DNA of 8,039 nt, taken from positions 1-8,039 of the forward strand of contig JAYTXC010000030.1 in NCBI GenBank assembly GCA_043743145.1. Reading direction: 5' to 3'. The translations under genes and the position numbers were made by a program. This stretch comes from JANYGA01 sp043743145. GTDB lineage: Bacteria > Vulcanimicrobiota > Vulcanimicrobiia > Vulcanimicrobiales > Vulcanimicrobiaceae. Under the pieces are notes generated by a model. The model had not been told where the DNA came from, made no database searches, and saw nothing but the letters and a program-made list of their open reading frames with translations. This document shows, one piece after another, positions 1 to 6,206 of the stretch. The stretch's first letter is position 1; each line of letters begins with the position of its first letter.

Positions 1-19
1 GGAGACGCAGAATCCGTCC

Positions 20-49
20 TTGACGCACGAGCGGCGGGTTCGGTACACT
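20..49 (+). promoter_or_regulatory. Sigma70-like promoter of the hom-metY-metX operon
   Basis: TTGACG at 20-25 matches the -35 consensus at 5 of 6 bases, and TACACT at 44-49 matches the -10 consensus at 4 of 6, with an 18-base spacer. Transcription would start near 56, leaving a leader of about 30 bases before the TTG start of hom. Such a short leader leaves no room for a SAM riboswitch or a T-box. This is a consensus match by eye only. Confidence 0.5.
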
Positions 50-84
50 CAGGTCCATTCACTGCCCGACCCAGGTGGAATCGC

Positions 85-1455
85 TTGTCGCTCACTCAAC
101 CAGCGCACGCGGATCGCACCGGCTCCGGCTCCGACGTTCGCATCGCCCTCCTGGGGTGCGGCATCGTCGGCGGCGGCGTCGCGCGACTCCTCGTCAACTC
201 GACGTCTTCCGTTCCCGCTCGCAGCGGTGTGGATTATTGGCTTGCCGGAATCGCCGTGCGCTCGCTCTCGAAGCCGCGGCCGAGTGAAATCCCCGCGGGG
301 CTCTTCACCGAAGACGCGCGCGCGCTCGCCGAGGATCCCTCGATCGATGTCGTCATCGAATGCATCGGCGGAACCGGCATTGCAGCCGAACTCGTCGTCG
401 GCGCGCTGAGCGCTGGGAAGCATGTCGTCACCGCGAACAAAGACCTCCTTGCCACGCGCGGCCCCGAACTCCGCGCACTTGCCGCGTCGCGCGGCGTGAC
501 GATCGCCTATGAAGCGGCCGTCGGTGGCGCGATTCCGATCGTGCGCACGATCGCGGAATCCTTAGCTGGTGAAGATATTCTCGAAGTCGGCGGCGTGCTC
601 AACGGCACGACGAATTTCATCCTCTCCGAGATGTTCGAAGGCGCCACGTACAAGAGCGCTCTCGCCGCAGCCCAACGCCTCGGCTTTGCCGAAACCGACC
701 CGACGAACGACGTCGAAGGCATCGATGCCGCACACAAACTCGCGATCCTCGCGCAGCTCGCATTTCGCCGCGGCCTCGTGACGAGTGAGATTCCGCGAAA
801 TGGCATTACGACGCTCGTACGCGAGGATCACTCGCTTGCCAAACGCGCGGGATGGCGCTTAAAACTCATCGCCGTTGCCCGCGCCGCATCGTCGATCGTG
901 ACGCCCGCGTACGTGTCCGCCGAGCACCCCTTCGCCCAGCCCATCGGGCCACAGAACTGCATTCGCGTGACCGGGCGAAGCTCGGGCTCGCTTACCTTTG
1001 CGGGCACGGGCGCGGGCAGCGATCCCACGGCCTCGTCCGTCGTCGGCGACGTCGTCGCGGTGTTGCGGCGCATTGCCGCGGGCCGCAACGCCGGTGTGAC
1101 GACCGCCGATACACAGCTCGCGCCGCACGTGCGCTCCGGCGTCGTCGAACCCGCAATCATGCTGCGGCGCGTGCTGCGGCTCGCCTCCCTCGGCGACGTG
1201 CGCCCGGCGCGTGAAGCGTTGCTTGCGGGCGGGATCGCCGCCGAACCGATCGACGGTATGCCCGCCGTCATCACGACGCGCATCGATAAGTCAGGCGCGG
1301 CGCTCGTCGACGAACTTCTCGCCTCGCATCACGTCAAAGTCGGAAACGTCATCCCGATGTGGGAAGATATCGCTATCACCCCCGCTACCCCGCACGACAT
1401 CGCCCCCTCTGAGATCATCGACGAATCGGGCTCGGCTATCTCAACGCCGGCCTAG
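85..1455 (+). CDS. hom: Homoserine dehydrogenase with a degenerate C-terminal ACT-like region
   Basis: This cytoplasmic enzyme reduces L-aspartate 4-semialdehyde to homoserine with NAD(P)H, the branch point to threonine and methionine. The 456-residue product has the usual length for an ACT-bearing homoserine dehydrogenase. The Rossmann motif GCGIVGGG lies at residues 24-31, TANKDLLA with K119 near 116-123, YEAAVGGAIP at 142-151, and NGTTN at 173-177. The block from E203 to K218 contains D214 and K218, spaced like the catalytic Asp and Lys of the family. Residues from about 355 align with an ACT fold but lack the usual D-x-PGV motif. TTG is chosen as start because AGGTGGA at 73-79 lies 5 bases upstream and the first residues run straight into the NAD-binding strand. 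The stop overlaps the ribosome binding site of metY, which indicates an operon. The family call is secure; the NADH or NADPH preference cannot be read here. Confidence 0.95.
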   Translation: MSLTQPAHADRTGSGSDVRIALLGCGIVGGGVARLLVNSTSSVPARSGVDYWLAGIAVRSLSKPRPSEIPAGLFTEDARALAEDPSIDVVIECIGGTGIAAELVVGALSAGKHVVTANKDLLATRGPELRALAASRGVTIAYEAAVGGAIPIVRTIAESLAGEDILEVGGVLNGTTNFILSEMFEGATYKSALAAAQRLGFAETDPTNDVEGIDAAHKLAILAQLAFRRGLVTSEIPRNGITTLVREDHSLAKRAGWRLKLIAVARAASSIVTPAYVSAEHPFAQPIGPQNCIRVTGRSSGSLTFAGTGAGSDPTASSVVGDVVAVLRRIAAGRNAGVTTADTQLAPHVRSGVVEPAIMLRRVLRLASLGDVRPAREALLAGGIAAEPIDGMPAVITTRIDKSGAALVDELLASHHVKVGNVIPMWEDIAITPATPHDIAPSEIIDESGSAISTPA

Positions 1456-1465
1456 GAGTATCATG
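1453..1465 (+). promoter_or_regulatory. metY ribosome binding site overlapping the hom stop codon
   Basis: TAGGAG contains the hom TAG stop (1453-1455) and a Shine-Dalgarno core AGGAG (1454-1458), 4 bases before the metY ATG at 1463. The overlap suggests coupled translation of hom and metY, and it decides the metY start, since the open frame continues upstream inside hom. Confidence 0.75.
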
Positions 1466-2794
1466 GATCAATCCGAGTACCATTTCGACACGACCGCGAT
1501 TCACGGCGGCCACGCGGGCGACCCGCACACCAAATCGCGCGCGGTGCCGATCTTCCAGACGACGTCGTATACGTTCGACGATGCCGAACACGCCGCGCGT
1601 CTTTTCGCGCTCCAAGAGTTCGGCAACATCTATACGCGGATCATGAATCCCACGAGCGACGTCCTCGAAAAACGCATCACCGCGCTCGAAGGCGGCGTGG
1701 GTGCGCTCGCACTCGCGAGCGGTCAAGCCGCGAACATGTTCTCGATTCTCAACATCGCGCGCGCGGGCGATCATATCGTCTCGAGCGCCTCGCTCTATGG
1801 CGGCACGCACAGCGCGTTCGTGCATACGATTCCGAAGTTCGGCATCGAAGTCACGCTCGTCGATCCGAATAAGTCCGATAATTTCAAGCGCGCGATCAGA
1901 GAAAATACGAAGGCGATCTTCGCGGAAACGATCGGCAATCCACGCGTCGACGTCCTCGATTTCGACGTCGTCGCAAAGATCGCACATGAAGCGAAAATTC
2001 CGCTCATCGTCGATAGCACGCTCGCGACGCCGTATCTCATTCGGCCCTTCGATTGGGGCGCGAACATCATCGTGCATAGCGCGACCAAGTTCATCGGCGG
2101 TCACGGCACCTCGATCGGTGGCCTCCTCGTCGACGGCGGCAACTTCGATTGGGCCGGCTCGGGCAAATTCCCCGATCTTACCGAGCCCGATCCGTCGTAT
2201 CATGGCGTGCGCTACGTCGCCTCGTTCGGCAATCTCGCGTACATCATCAAAGCGCGCGTGCAACTCCTACGCGATCTCGGCGCGGCGATCTCGCCGTTTA
2301 ATTCATGGCTGCTGATGCAGGGGCTCGAAACGCTCGGTCTGCGCATGGAACGCCATTCGCAAAACGCGCTCGCGGTGGCGGAATTCCTGAGCACGCATCC
2401 CGACGTTCCGTGGGTTTCGTATCCGAGCATCACGGATCATCACTCGCATGCGCGCGCGAAAAAATACTTGCCCAAAGGTGCGGGTGCGATCCTCACGTTC
2501 GGCGTGAAGGGCGGCGCACCGGCCGCGAAAGCGCTCATCGACCGCCTGAAGCTCTTCTCGCTCCTCGCCAACGTCGGCGATGCGAAATCGCTCGTCATCC
2601 ATCCGTCGACCACGACGCACTCGCAACTCAATGTCGTGCAACAGATCGAGGCCGGCGTCACCGAAGACATGGTGCGGCTCTCGATCGGTATCGAAGACGT
2701 GCGCGACATCATCGCCGATCTCGCGCAGGCACTCGCGGGCGCGCGCGATACGGTCTATCCGAGCGACTCGGTCGCACATCCCGCGAGCGTCTAA
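1463..2794 (+). CDS. metY: O-acetylhomoserine sulfhydrylase (O-acetylhomoserine aminocarboxypropyltransferase)
   Basis: This PLP enzyme of the Cys/Met metabolism family converts O-acetylhomoserine and sulfide to homocysteine and acetate in the cytoplasm. The product is 443 residues, the longer size typical of MetY rather than the roughly 380-400 of MetB or MetC. Visible motifs are the early TTAIHGG block, IYTRIMNPT with Y57 and R59, SGQAA at 86-90 in the PLP phosphate region, D184 in IVDSTLATP (pairs with the PLP ring nitrogen), and SATKFIGGHGTS with K209 as the Schiff-base lysine. The family more often has VDNT; here it is VDST. ATG 1463 is preferred to further upstream starts because of the AGGAG site and because the protein starts in the conserved N-terminal block. 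Lying between hom and metX, it acts directly on the product of MetX. MetZ (the O-succinyl version) is the main alternative but is less likely beside metX. Confidence 0.93.
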   Translation: MDQSEYHFDTTAIHGGHAGDPHTKSRAVPIFQTTSYTFDDAEHAARLFALQEFGNIYTRIMNPTSDVLEKRITALEGGVGALALASGQAANMFSILNIARAGDHIVSSASLYGGTHSAFVHTIPKFGIEVTLVDPNKSDNFKRAIRENTKAIFAETIGNPRVDVLDFDVVAKIAHEAKIPLIVDSTLATPYLIRPFDWGANIIVHSATKFIGGHGTSIGGLLVDGGNFDWAGSGKFPDLTEPDPSYHGVRYVASFGNLAYIIKARVQLLRDLGAAISPFNSWLLMQGLETLGLRMERHSQNALAVAEFLSTHPDVPWVSYPSITDHHSHARAKKYLPKGAGAILTFGVKGGAPAAKALIDRLKLFSLLANVGDAKSLVIHPSTTTHSQLNVVQQIEAGVTEDMVRLSIGIEDVRDIIADLAQALAGARDTVYPSDSVAHPASV

Positions 2795-2811
2795 GCACGG
2801 CTCGCGATAAC

Positions 2812-3879
2812 ATGACCGCGACCGCGCCGACACACGAGTTCGACGTCCCGATCGGCGACATCGGACTCGCGTGCGGCACGACGCTCGCGGGCGTCACACA
2901 GCGCGTTAGCGTGTACGGAACGCCGCGGCCCGATGGCAGCAATCTGGTCCTCGTCGCACACGCGCTCACCGGCACGTCGCGCGTGCTCGATTGGTGGGGA
3001 GGCCTTGCGGGTCCGGGCAAACTCATCGATACGGATGCGGTAGCGATCGTCTGCGTCAACGCGCTCGGGAGTTGCTACGGATCGACAGGCCCAGGTTCGC
3101 TCGCACCCGACGGTGCGCCGTATGGCGATCGTTTTCCACTCGTCACGGTCGCGGATATGGTGCGCGCGCAGCGTCGCGCACTCGCGGCGCTCGGCTACGA
3201 GCGATTCGCAGCTGTCGTCGGCGGTTCGCTCGGCGGGATGCAAGCGATCGGCTGGGCGTTCGAGGCGCCGGCGGCCGTCGACCGCGTCGTCGCGATCGGC
3301 GCGTACGATCACTTCGCGGCAATGGGCATCGCGCTCAACGCCATCGCGCGTGAAGCGATTCGCATCGCGCGCACACCCGCCGAGGGAATCGCTCTCGCGC
3401 GCAAGATCGCGATGCTTACGTACAAATCGGAACCCTTGCTCGCACAACGTTTCGCGCGTAAACCCGATCGCGCTGGTGGGGATCCGATGCGCGTTGCCAA
3501 CGATCGATTCGACGTCGAAGGTTACCTCGATCATCAGGGCGCGATCTTTGCCAAACGCATGGAACCGGGAGCCTATCTCGCACTCACGCGCGCGATGGAT
3601 CTTTTCGAGACGCGCGACCAAACGCTCGCGCCCTCACACGCGCAGTTCAGCTTCGTTGGAATTTCCAGCGACTGGCTTTTCTTGCCGCGCTACGTCCGCG
3701 AGACGGCCGAACGATTTGCGCGCAGCGGCGGGGATAGCCGCTATTTCGAACTCGTTTCCGACCACGGCCACGACGCGTTTTTAGCCGAACCAGAACGGCT
3801 GCACGCGTTGTTATCGTCTCGACTTCAATCGCTCTATTCCGCGGTCGTCGTCGACGAGACTTCACGCATCGTACGATAG
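2812..3879 (+). CDS. metX: Homoserine O-acetyltransferase (alpha/beta hydrolase fold)
   Basis: The enzyme moves an acetyl group from acetyl-CoA to the hydroxyl of homoserine, giving the substrate of the adjacent metY. The product is 355 residues, close to family length. It shows HALTG near the oxyanion region, NALGSCYGSTGP, and the nucleophile elbow GGSLGG at 137-142 with S139. The acid D287 lies in SSDWLF, and H320 in DHGHDAF completes the triad. The segments MLTYKSE and YLDHQG are typical of MetX. It begins 17 bases after metY with no clear Shine-Dalgarno, so translational coupling is likely. Some MetX-like proteins use succinyl-CoA; the neighbouring metY favours acetyl-CoA, but I did not test the specificity residues. 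The last about 15 residues, rich in V, D and R, look like a lineage-specific tail. Confidence 0.93.
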   Translation: MTATAPTHEFDVPIGDIGLACGTTLAGVTQRVSVYGTPRPDGSNLVLVAHALTGTSRVLDWWGGLAGPGKLIDTDAVAIVCVNALGSCYGSTGPGSLAPDGAPYGDRFPLVTVADMVRAQRRALAALGYERFAAVVGGSLGGMQAIGWAFEAPAAVDRVVAIGAYDHFAAMGIALNAIAREAIRIARTPAEGIALARKIAMLTYKSEPLLAQRFARKPDRAGGDPMRVANDRFDVEGYLDHQGAIFAKRMEPGAYLALTRAMDLFETRDQTLAPSHAQFSFVGISSDWLFLPRYVRETAERFARSGGDSRYFELVSDHGHDAFLAEPERLHALLSSRLQSLYSAVVVDETSRIVR

Positions 3880-3881
3880 CC

Positions 3882-3928
3882 ACGTCGTAGAACGACGTCC
3901 GTTGCAATCACCCCGCGCGGGTGCAACG
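3882..3928. terminator. Tandem stem-loops after metX, candidate bidirectional terminator
   Basis: ACGTCGT (3882-3888) pairs with ACGACGT (3892-3898) over a 3-base loop. CGTTGCA (3900-3906) pairs with TGCAACG (3922-3928) and encloses the palindrome CCCGCGCGGG (3912-3921). The structures start three bases after the metX stop and lie between convergent reading frames, a usual place for a terminator. No T-run follows on either strand, so a standard intrinsic terminator is not shown. Confidence 0.45.
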
Positions 3929-3953
3929 TACGCCATTCTTGGGCGGATCCGAT

Positions 3954-4109
3954 TTAGCGGACGACGTGCCAGTCGACGATCGCGAACGTGGTAGCGTTCG
4001 CGAGGGTGAGGGTGCCGCTACCGAACGCATCGGTTGCGAAAGTCGCTACCGGCGCCCCCACATTCGCGATCGTGCCCCTAACGAAGAGTGACGACGACGG
4101 CGAGAGGCT
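3954..4109 (-). pseudogene. C-terminal fragment of an unrecognised protein
   Basis: Read on the minus strand, a frame ending in TAA at 3956-3954 gives a protein-like tail rich in T, A, G and V, containing GTLTLANATTF and ending IVDWHVVR. The best 43 residues span 4085-3957; the frame stays open somewhat further upstream with a low-complexity Ser/Leu stretch. No start codon with a proper N-terminus is seen. Upstream the same DNA is the continuation of a PIN-toxin frame, in a different frame. The alternating small and hydrophobic residues would suit a beta-rich exported or surface protein, but that is inference and I do not recognise the family. It converges on metX, separated by the stem-loop region. 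It could also be chance open frame; the GC-rich codon pattern and the clean finish argue mildly for a relic. Confidence 0.4.
3981..4002. repeat. 8-bp perfect inverted repeat
   Basis: CGCGAACG (3981-3988) and CGTTCGCG (3995-4002) are perfect complements around a 6-base loop. It lies inside the C-terminal fragment on the minus strand, 25 codons or fewer from its stop, so it may simply reflect GC-rich codons or may add to termination of the convergent transcripts. Confidence 0.4.
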
Positions 4110-4345
4110 CGTTCTCGTCGTAACGAGATCGCTGGCAGCCCGAAGCGCGGATCTCCTAATTTATCCGCAATCTCATATAGGGTTTGCGTGCTCGCAACCA
4201 AGATGACGTCTCGCATCGCAATCATGTTTAAGAGTTTTGCGGAGGGCGCACTTGGGTGTGTACGATAAATTTGGAGAGCCGCAGAAACCAGCACGTTTGC
4301 GTCGGTTACAATTCTCGGATTATTCGATTCGGAAGATTCCATCAT
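4046..4345 (-). pseudogene. PIN-domain toxin (VapC-like), N-terminal half only
   Basis: The minus-strand frame starting at 4345 contains RIVTDANVLVSAAL, the first strand of a PIN ribonuclease with its metal-binding Asp (residue 15), followed by a helix with AKLLNMI and the segment ASTQTLYEIADKL, as in the putative toxin PIN family of type II toxin-antitoxin systems. Active members are usually about 130-150 residues with three or four acidic residues. Here similarity stops near residue 80 and the frame ends as an Arg/Ser-rich tail, so the later catalytic acids are missing and the product should be inactive. There are two start choices (4345 or 4342); an in-frame TAG lies a short way upstream. 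I see no ribosome binding site and no antitoxin gene upstream on the same strand. The PIN assignment of the first half is fairly firm; loss of function is inferred. Confidence 0.65.
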
Positions 4346-4362
4346 TGGCTTTTGGCTACAAT

Positions 4363-4536
4363 ATGACTAATAGGGTCGGTCAACAAATTATGGAAGCGCG
4401 CTCCGCTAAATCTACTGGTAATGTCAAAAGCCTTGTCGAATCAATGGCTAATGCGTGGGTGTCGTCCTTTCATAGCGTAAATATCGGTCAAGAGAACAAG
4501 AACTATGAAAAAGCGATACAAGATAGTCTATTATAA
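4363..4536 (+). CDS. Small hypothetical open frame, AT-richer than the flanks
   Basis: From ATG 4363 a 57-residue frame runs to TAA; the same frame is open back to 4237, but there it is antisense to the PIN gene. The product is polar and predicted helical (VKSLVESMANAW, then an Asn/Lys/Glu-rich stretch ending AIQDSLL), with no signal peptide or membrane segment. I recognise no family. There is no clear Shine-Dalgarno site. The segment 4330-4560 is visibly AT-richer than the parA relic and the operon, hinting at a separate origin. It may be a fragment of a longer gene, an unknown small gene, or noncoding DNA. If it is not coding, 4346-4561 holds nothing I can identify apart from the divergent upstream region of the PIN gene. 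Confidence 0.25.
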   Translation: MTNRVGQQIMEARSAKSTGNVKSLVESMANAWVSSFHSVNIGQENKNYEKAIQDSLL

Positions 4537-4561
4537 AGTCTTGGCCGATGTGGTTAGCAAG

Positions 4562-4857
4562 ATGACAAAGTGACTCGGGGTTCTCGCCCAAAAGGGCGGC
4601 ACCGGGAAAAGCACCCTCACCATTCACTTGGCCGTTTAGGCCGAACGCAACGGGGACCGAGTTCTCGACCTCGACGCCGATCCCCAGGCGTCGTCTCTTG
4701 CATCGGGGACAGAATCGCCATGCGGAGACGCCGCGCGTCGAGCGATTACGGGACGACGTGAAGCGCGGAGCGGCTCGACTATGCGATCGTACCGCTTCAG
4801 CCGTCATCATTTGATATGGCTGGAGCAGCCGCCGTTTCGACCGGACACGTGGCATAG
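4562..4857 (+). pseudogene. ParA/MinD-type partition ATPase, heavily degraded
   Basis: The frame beginning at ATG 4562 reads M-T-K, a TGA stop, then VLAQKGGTGKSTLTIHLAV, which is the Walker A (deviant, KGGTGKST) start of a ParA ATPase. A TAG follows at 4637-4639, then GDRVLDLDADPQASSLAS, the Walker A' and switch I region. About 4690-4770 matches ParA-like sequence only in another frame (containing TPRVERLRDDV), and from 4774 a third frame gives DYAIVPLQPSSFDMAGAAA, a late ParA segment. Between these pieces the central Walker B region of the family is absent. Total relic length is about 100 codons against roughly 200-220 for an intact protein. So there are two stops, at least two frame changes and an internal deletion: a clear pseudogene, perhaps once part of a plasmid or integrative element. 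No parB or parS is seen. Confidence 0.8.
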
Positions 4858-4886
4858 CTTGAGGGCCTAGGCATACGCCTAAGTTT

Positions 4887-5276
4887 ATGAGTATGACGAA
4901 CGAGAAACTCCAAGTGATCACGAGCGTACAGCGCCGCCGCCGGTTTACGGTCGAGTAGAAAATACGGCTCGTCGAAGAGTCCAACCGACCTGGCATGTCG
5001 GTTTCGCACGTAGCCCGAATTCACGGCGTAGCACCAAGCCAGCTTTTTAACTGGAGCCGCCGCATGGCCGAAGGAAGTCGCGAAGCAGTCGAGGCGGACG
5101 ACGACGTCGTTAGCGCCGCCGAGGTACGCGATCTGCGCAAACAAGTTCGTGCACTGCAACGCGTGCTCGGCAAGAAAACGATGGAAGTCGAGATCTTGCG
5201 CGAGGCCGTAAGTCTGATGAACGAAAACAAACAGATATCGCGTTTGCCATCGCCTTCGGTGGACGATTCGCGATGA
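4887..5276 (+). pseudogene. IS2-like transposase OrfA with an internal TAG stop
   Basis: OrfA is the DNA-binding helix-turn-helix partner of IS3-family transposases. The frame from ATG 4887 reads into FTVE, then a TAG at codon 24 (4956-4958), then KIRLVEES and the recognition part SVSHVARIHGVAPSQLFNW. A leucine-zipper-like coiled coil follows (LRKQVRALQRVLGKK, then VEILREAV), typical of OrfA. Family members usually have a Gln or Glu codon where TAG stands, so one base change explains it. A restart at ATG 4995 would give 93 residues lacking the first helix. The end overlaps the orfB start as ATGA, where the family uses frameshifting or coupling to make OrfAB. Without OrfA or OrfAB the element should not transpose. 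Confidence 0.8.
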
Positions 5277-6115
5277 AAACCGTTGCCGACACATTTAAAG
5301 TCAGTAGATCGAATCTCATCAAGCGAATTGGCGGCAAGGCAAAGACTCGAAAGCCTTACTTTAAATCCGACGACGAGTTGCTCATGCCGGCGATTCGAGA
5401 ATTGATTCACGAGCGCCCGACGTATGGTTATCGCCGAATCACTGCACTTTTAAATCGGCACAATCGTACTTCTGGCATGGCTTTGCTCAACCACAAACGG
5501 GTTTATCGCCTGATGCGTCCGGAGAGCCTACTTTTGCAAAAGTGCACTGGGCGGCGTATCGATCGCACACATGATGGGGTAATTCAGACGCTTCACTCCA
5601 ACACGCGGTGGTGTTCCGATGGCTTCGAAATTCATTGTTGGAACGGCGAGATCGTTCGCATCGCATTTGCCCTCGACACGTGCGATCGCGAGGTTATGTC
5701 CTGGGCGGCGAGCACGAAAGGTGTCACTGCTGAAATGATTCGTGACATGATGCTCATCGCCGTCGAGCAACGTTTCGCATCGTATCGGGCCCCGCAGTAC
5801 GTCGAGTGGTTATCCGATAACGGCAGCTGCTATACTGCAAACGAGACTATCGAATTCGCTCAACAGATCGGACTGACGCCGCGATTCACGCCGGTTCGCA
5901 GTCCGGAATCAAATGGAATGTCCGAATCGTTCGTCAAGACACTTAAGCGCGACTACGTTCGCTGCGACCCATGTCCTGACGCGCAAACCGTACTCAGTAG
6001 CCTTGCGATTTGGTTCGAGGATTACAACGAATCGCATCCCCATCGTGGTCTCCGAATGCTCTCACCTCACGAATATATCGGAAATAATTCATCACCCGCC
6101 GCGTGTCCGGCTTAA
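5273..6115 (+). CDS. IS2-like transposase OrfB (DDE integrase domain)
   Basis: OrfB is the catalytic half of the IS3-family transposase and carries an RNase H-like rve fold. The 280-residue frame starts at the ATGA overlap with orfA. Residues about 45-95 form the HTH_21 part (RPTYGYRRITALLN), then the catalytic core: D116 in TRWCSDGFEI, D182 in EWLSDNGSCY and E218 in PESNGMSESFVK. The spacing from the second Asp to Glu is 35 residues, the DD(35)E pattern of IS3. The C-terminus keeps NESHPHRGLRMLSPHEY. No internal stop is present, so this gene looks intact although its partner OrfA is broken. Its TAA stop overlaps an ATG (TAATG, 6113-6117) that opens the frame of the toxin fragment downstream. 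Confidence 0.93.
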   Translation: MKTVADTFKVSRSNLIKRIGGKAKTRKPYFKSDDELLMPAIRELIHERPTYGYRRITALLNRHNRTSGMALLNHKRVYRLMRPESLLLQKCTGRRIDRTHDGVIQTLHSNTRWCSDGFEIHCWNGEIVRIAFALDTCDREVMSWAASTKGVTAEMIRDMMLIAVEQRFASYRAPQYVEWLSDNGSCYTANETIEFAQQIGLTPRFTPVRSPESNGMSESFVKTLKRDYVRCDPCPDAQTVLSSLAIWFEDYNESHPHRGLRMLSPHEYIGNNSSPAACPA

Positions 6116-6142
6116 TGGGGGCAACTCCAATGATGTATCCGG

Positions 6143-6164
6143 TGTCTGGAAAAAGCGATATCCA
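6143..6164. repeat. Candidate right terminal repeat of the IS2-like element
   Basis: The 22 bases begin TGTCTGGAAAAAGCG and end ATATCCA, as recalled for IS2-type right ends, and lie 27 bases after the orfB stop. A left partner was not found, so this rests on resemblance to the family and on position only. Confidence 0.5.
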
Positions 6165-6186
6165 AGAAAAGGGTGTATCGTTGAAC

Positions 6187-6206
6187 ATTTCCGGTCCCCC
6201 GGAAAT
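6187..6206. repeat. 8-bp perfect hairpin just inside the toxin fragment
   Basis: ATTTCCGG (6187-6194) and CCGGAAAT (6199-6206) pair perfectly around TCCC, 22 bases after the IS right end. No T-run follows. A second CCGGAAAT occurs at 6253-6260, and GGGTGTAT precedes each copy (6171-6178 and 6240-6247). Confidence 0.5.

Larger units (their letters stand above)
4858..6164 (+). mobile_element. IS3-family element, IS2-like subgroup; left boundary approximate
   Basis: Two overlapping transposase genes (orfA 4887-5276, orfB 5273-6115) have the IS3-family layout, and orfB strongly resembles the IS2 subgroup. Downstream, TGTCTGGAAAAAGCGATATCCA (6143-6164, split here as 6143-6152 and 6153-6164) resembles the right end I recall for IS2 (TGTCTGGAAATATAG...CAAATCCA), so the right boundary is placed at 6164. 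No matching left end (expected TGGATATCGC...CCAGACA) is found between the parA relic and orfA; only TGGCATAGC at 4850 is weakly similar. No 5-base target duplication is visible. The left end seems lost or diverged, so the element is probably immobile in cis. Confidence 0.8.

Noticed and set aside
1..84. SAM riboswitch or T-box before the met operon
   Set aside because: The only visible promoter leaves a leader of about 30 bases, too short for either; a longer leader beginning before the window cannot be excluded.
828..1283. Long minus-strand and alternate-frame open frames inside hom, metY and metX
   Set aside because: They are shadows of GC-rich coding frames; their products are Arg/Ala/Ser-rich with no recognisable family and lie opposite strongly conserved genes.
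4346..4540. An antitoxin gene upstream of the PIN fragment on the minus strand
   Set aside because: The minus-strand frames here are broken by stops close to the PIN start, and no ribbon-helix-helix-like or other antitoxin pattern appears.
4850..4872. TGGCATAGC as the left end of the IS2-like element
   Set aside because: It shares only a few bases with the complement of the right end, needs gaps to align, and no target duplication supports it.
4448..4996. 182-residue minus-strand frame across the parA relic and the start of orfA
   Set aside because: It is antisense to recognisable ParA and OrfA sequence, spans unrelated units and shows no family pattern.
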